Positions 4,889 through 5,029 of a stretch of DNA of 5,029 bases are shown one piece after another. The stretch comes from Methanocorpusculaceae archaeon UBA425 (GTDB lineage: Archaea > Halobacteriota > Methanomicrobia > Methanomicrobiales > Methanocorpusculaceae). The number at the start of each line of letters is the position of its first letter. The first letter of the stretch is position 1. Under the pieces are notes generated by a model, which was given only the letters and a program-made list of their open reading frames with translations, made no database searches and was not told where the DNA came from. Made by a program: the position numbers and the translations under genes. The stretch lies in assembly GCA_002506085.1 (NCBI GenBank), contig DAWV01000007.1:58715-63743 (forward strand), written 5' to 3'.

Positions 4889-4944
4889 CCCCGCAAGGCA
4901 AAGCCTTGCTCAGCTAAGGTTGTCGACAGTGTCTCCAACCCGCC
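4889..4944 (+). repeat. Hairpin repeat, unit C
   Basis: On the plus strand: stem-loop GCAAGGC-AAA-GCCTTGC (4893-4909), TCA, GCTAAG (4913-4918), then GTTGTCGACAGTGTCT and CCAACCCGCC (4935-4944), followed by ATCACACGGATAAC. Its first stem matches unit B except for two adjacent pairs that changed on both sides, so pairing is kept. Its second half matches unit A. Confidence 0.7.
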
Positions 4945-4962
4945 ATCACACGGATAACATAA

Positions 4963-5029
4963 GATGGATTACCGTATTCATTCTATTCTTTTTTTGTATA
5001 GATTTCCTGATGTACTTCGATTTCTTGTA
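4963..5029. repeat. 67-nt direct repeat, copy 2, at the window edge
   Basis: Second copy of 4798-4864, and it may continue past the window. It directly follows the unit C tail, so the series may carry on to the right. Confidence 0.8.

Noticed and set aside
4798..5029. CRISPR array
   Set aside because: Only two diverged 67-nt copies at 165-nt offset. There is no uniform short repeat, no regular spacers and no cas genes.

Overview
The window looks like a piece of a methanogenic archaeal chromosome. The order is probably Methanomicrobiales, and a Methanocorpusculum-like genome is a guess from style only. Evidence: a YcaO-TfuA pair of the type that thioamidates methyl-coenzyme M reductase; a protein built on the archaeosine-synthase (ArcS) domain; a tRNA gene without encoded CCA; oligo-T transcription ends; and tightly packed, often overlapping genes.

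Left edge (1-190): the 5' part of an unrecognised gene runs leftward off the window. It starts almost back to back with ycaO. A TATA-like box inside it would give ycaO a leaderless transcript.

Module 1 (191-2707, +): ycaO, tfuA and a HesA/MoeB/ThiF-type E1-like adenylating enzyme. ycaO overlaps tfuA by 38 nt and tfuA overlaps the E1 gene by 4 nt, so they very probably form one translationally coupled operon. YcaO activates a peptide backbone amide with ATP, TfuA helps deliver sulfur, and the E1-like protein is a plausible supplier of sulfur through a ubiquitin-like carrier (inference).

Module 2 (2734-4170, +): a small PspC-domain membrane protein, a stand-alone DUF5591 protein carrying the ArcS signature, a short IMPACT/YigZ-type (UPF0029) protein, and a 61-residue four-cysteine protein. 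Spacings are 2, 0 and 22 nt. The module follows module 1 after 26 nt, so read-through is likely. An oligo-T run at 4191-4197 probably ends the transcript.

RNA gene: tRNA-Gln(TTG) lies on the minus strand at 4261-4333, convergent with module 2, with its own oligo-T end.

Right end (4334-5029): no convincing gene. The first part (about 4347-4564) holds overlapping open reading stretches that may be a decayed coding remnant. The rest (about 4600-5029) is packed with hairpins. Three related units each hold a stem-loop, then TCN, then GCTAAG, then a second inverted repeat. Two lie on the minus strand and one on the plus strand, and two of the stems differ by compensatory base-pair changes. A 67-nt sequence is directly repeated at a 165-nt offset. 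This region is the best candidate for something undescribed: a structured repeat family, a MITE-like element or a hairpin-rich RNA.
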